From contig JBCDFA010000159.1 of the NCBI GenBank assembly GCA_039178835.1, positions 1-16,287 on the forward strand: a stretch of 16,287 nt of DNA, read 5' to 3'. Within the stretch, counting starts at the first letter, position 1. Each line of letters begins with the position of its first letter. The position numbers were made by a program, and so were the translations under genes. The notes beneath the pieces were generated by a model that was not told the DNA's origin, searched no databases, and saw only the letters and a program-made list of their open reading frames with translations. Below are positions 14,966 through 16,287 of this stretch, piece after piece. The DNA comes from AL-N1 sp039178835 (GTDB taxonomy: Bacteria; Chloroflexota; Chloroflexia; Chloroflexales; Roseiflexaceae).

Positions 14966-16271
14966 ACTCACCTTTGATGCGATTGTTGTGGGTGGCGGCC
15001 CGGCAGGAACCTCCGCAGCATTGACCATGGCTCGTGGTGGCCTCAAGGTTATTTTGATCGAGCGTGGGCGTTTTGTTGGAGCCAAGAACTTTTTCGGCGG
15101 CGTTATGTACACCCATGCGCTGGCCGATGTGTTGCCTGATTACTGGGAACGCAAACCACCTTTTGAGCGCCCGGTGACTGAGCAGGGCTACTGGATGTTA
15201 TCGCCTGATAGCGTTGTGCGGGTGATGCACAAGAGCGAGGACTATAAGAAGGAGCCAGCAGAGTCATATACTGTCTTGCGAGCGGTGTTTGATCCATGGT
15301 TTGCGGAACAGGCAGCAGACGCAGGTGCACTCGTTATTACCAAAACCACTGTGACCGACATCCTGCGTGATCCGCAGGGCCGTGTGATCGGGGTCGACAC
15401 TGATCGACCGAACGGTGAAGTATATGCACCCATCGTCGTGATTTCTGAGGGTGTCAACAATCTGCTGACTCAGAAAGTTGGTCTGATTAAGAACGATTTG
15501 CCGCCGCGTTTTGTCGCCCTTGCTGTGAAAGAATATATCAGCCTGCCAACCAAGGAGATTCAAGCGCGCTTTGGGCTAGATGGCGCAAAAGAAGGTGTGG
15601 CCATCGACATCTTTGGCGACGCAACCATGGGTCTCCCCGGCATCTCCTTCCTCTACACCGATAAGTCTGGTATTTCGATTGGGGTTGGCATGTTGCTCGA
15701 AGAGTTTGTGCAACACAAAGTACGGCCGTATGAGGTACTGGCCCGTTTCAAAAACCATCCCGTTATTAAGCCCTATCTGGAAGGCGGTGAATCGCGGGAG
15801 TACGGCGCTCATCTCATCCCCGAAACAGGCTATGATCGTATGCCTAAGCTCCATGCGGATGGCGTGCTCGTGGCCGGTGATGCAGCAGGCATGGTCGATG
15901 CGCTTCACCGCGAGGGGACCAACCTGGCGATGACGGCAGGGCGTATGGCTGGTGAAACGGCTATTGCAGCGCACCTCAGGCGTGATTTCTCGGCAGGGTT
16001 TCTCAATCAGTATCGTCAGAATCTGGAGGGCAGTTTTGTCCTCAAGGATATGAAACAATATCGCCGTATGACGGACTTCTTAGACAATACCCCACACTTC
16101 ATGGGGACCTACACAAGTTTCTTGAACGAGGCCGCGTTGCGCTACTTCACTGCCCATGGTATGCCCAAACGAACGATGGAAAAAGAGATTGTTGGCATGC
16201 TGCAAGAGCGACGCTCCTTCTTTGGGATGGCCTGGGATATGCTCAAATTACTACGTGCCATGAGAGGATAG
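14955..16271 (+). CDS. fixC: FAD-dependent quinone oxidoreductase FixC
   Basis: FixC is related to ETF:quinone oxidoreductase and takes electrons from the FixAB flavoprotein to the membrane quinone. The 438-residue protein has an N-terminal dinucleotide fold (AIVVGGGPAGTSAA, Gly13-Gly15 and Gly18), the GAKNFFGGVMY segment (42-52), and the second FAD contact VLVAGDAAGMVDALHREG (about 304-321). It lacks the C-terminal 4Fe-4S domain of mitochondrial-type ETF-QO, which in this system is the separate FixX. The start overlaps the fixB stop by 11 bases with GGAGGT at 14945-14950. The window ends 16 bases after its stop. Confidence 0.94.
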   Translation: MPNKLTFDAIVVGGGPAGTSAALTMARGGLKVILIERGRFVGAKNFFGGVMYTHALADVLPDYWERKPPFERPVTEQGYWMLSPDSVVRVMHKSEDYKKEPAESYTVLRAVFDPWFAEQAADAGALVITKTTVTDILRDPQGRVIGVDTDRPNGEVYAPIVVISEGVNNLLTQKVGLIKNDLPPRFVALAVKEYISLPTKEIQARFGLDGAKEGVAIDIFGDATMGLPGISFLYTDKSGISIGVGMLLEEFVQHKVRPYEVLARFKNHPVIKPYLEGGESREYGAHLIPETGYDRMPKLHADGVLVAGDAAGMVDALHREGTNLAMTAGRMAGETAIAAHLRRDFSAGFLNQYRQNLEGSFVLKDMKQYRRMTDFLDNTPHFMGTYTSFLNEAALRYFTAHGMPKRTMEKEIVGMLQERRSFFGMAWDMLKLLRAMRG

Positions 16272-16275
16272 CGCT

Positions 16276-16287
16276 ATGAGTAATCAA
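16276..16287 (+). CDS. fixX: Probable start of fixX (ferredoxin-like protein), cut by the window edge
   Basis: An ATG 5 bases after the fixC stop is preceded by GAGAGGA (16262-16268). Only four codons (Met-Ser-Asn-Gln) are visible. The identification as fixX rests on the usual fixABCX order, not on protein sequence. Confidence 0.5.

Noticed and set aside
15576..16058. 160-residue antisense frame in fixC
   Set aside because: It is a shadow of a conserved gene, with His- and Arg-rich low-quality sequence and no family match.

Overview
The window looks like chromosomal DNA from a bacterium of moderate GC content. The gene mix fits Chloroflexota (Chloroflexales or Herpetosiphon-like): a small bifunctional-nuclease-domain protein, a Uma2-type endonuclease remnant, a REP-associated transposase, hydrogenase maturation genes and a fixABCX-type flavoprotein operon. 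This assignment is an inference from gene content, with low to moderate confidence. No rRNA, tRNA or phylogenetic marker is present.

Left to right: (1) A nested hairpin (1-70) and about 220 bases with no gene. (2) A two-gene operon on the minus strand (3966 to 294) for the two halves of a heterodimeric ABC exporter. One half has a degenerate ATPase site and the other has the matching degenerate signature. (3) A divergent, tightly overlapping hypA-hypB-hypF operon on the plus strand (4182-7515) for [NiFe]-hydrogenase nickel and cyanide-ligand maturation. It is followed after 16 bases by a cytoplasmic GH28-family pectinase-like gene (7532-8854). (4) A 312-base gap (8855-9166) with the features of a replication origin: three perfect DnaA boxes at 20/21-base spacing, an AT-rich stretch, and a DnaA-trio-like TAA-TAA-TAG-TAG run next to a GGGGC cluster and a TGTGGA box. 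The plus strand is C-rich on the left of this gap and G-rich on the right, whichever strand the genes are on, which is what a bacterial oriC shows. (5) A minus-strand bifunctional nuclease family gene (9167-9703) with a clear terminator, and a phosphotransferase-family kinase gene. (6) An accessory patch (about 10.87-12.81 kb) with six intact copies and one decayed copy of the palindrome AGCTTCCGGAAGCT. These flank or overlap a RAYT-type transposase broken by one in-frame TAG, a 5'-truncated Uma2 gene with lost catalytic residues, and a small protein resembling the MreB/actin domain 1A. (7) From 13110 to the end, a translationally coupled fixA-fixB-fixC operon on the plus strand, with the first four codons of a probable fixX at the edge.

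Working together: HypA and HypB deliver nickel and HypF makes the carbamoyl precursor of the CN ligands, so a [NiFe]-hydrogenase and HypCDE should lie elsewhere in the genome. FixABC with FixX would form a membrane-associated electron-transfer or electron-bifurcating flavoprotein complex that passes electrons to quinone and ferredoxin. The two ABC genes form one transporter. The most notable points are the candidate oriC and the palindrome/RAYT patch beside it.
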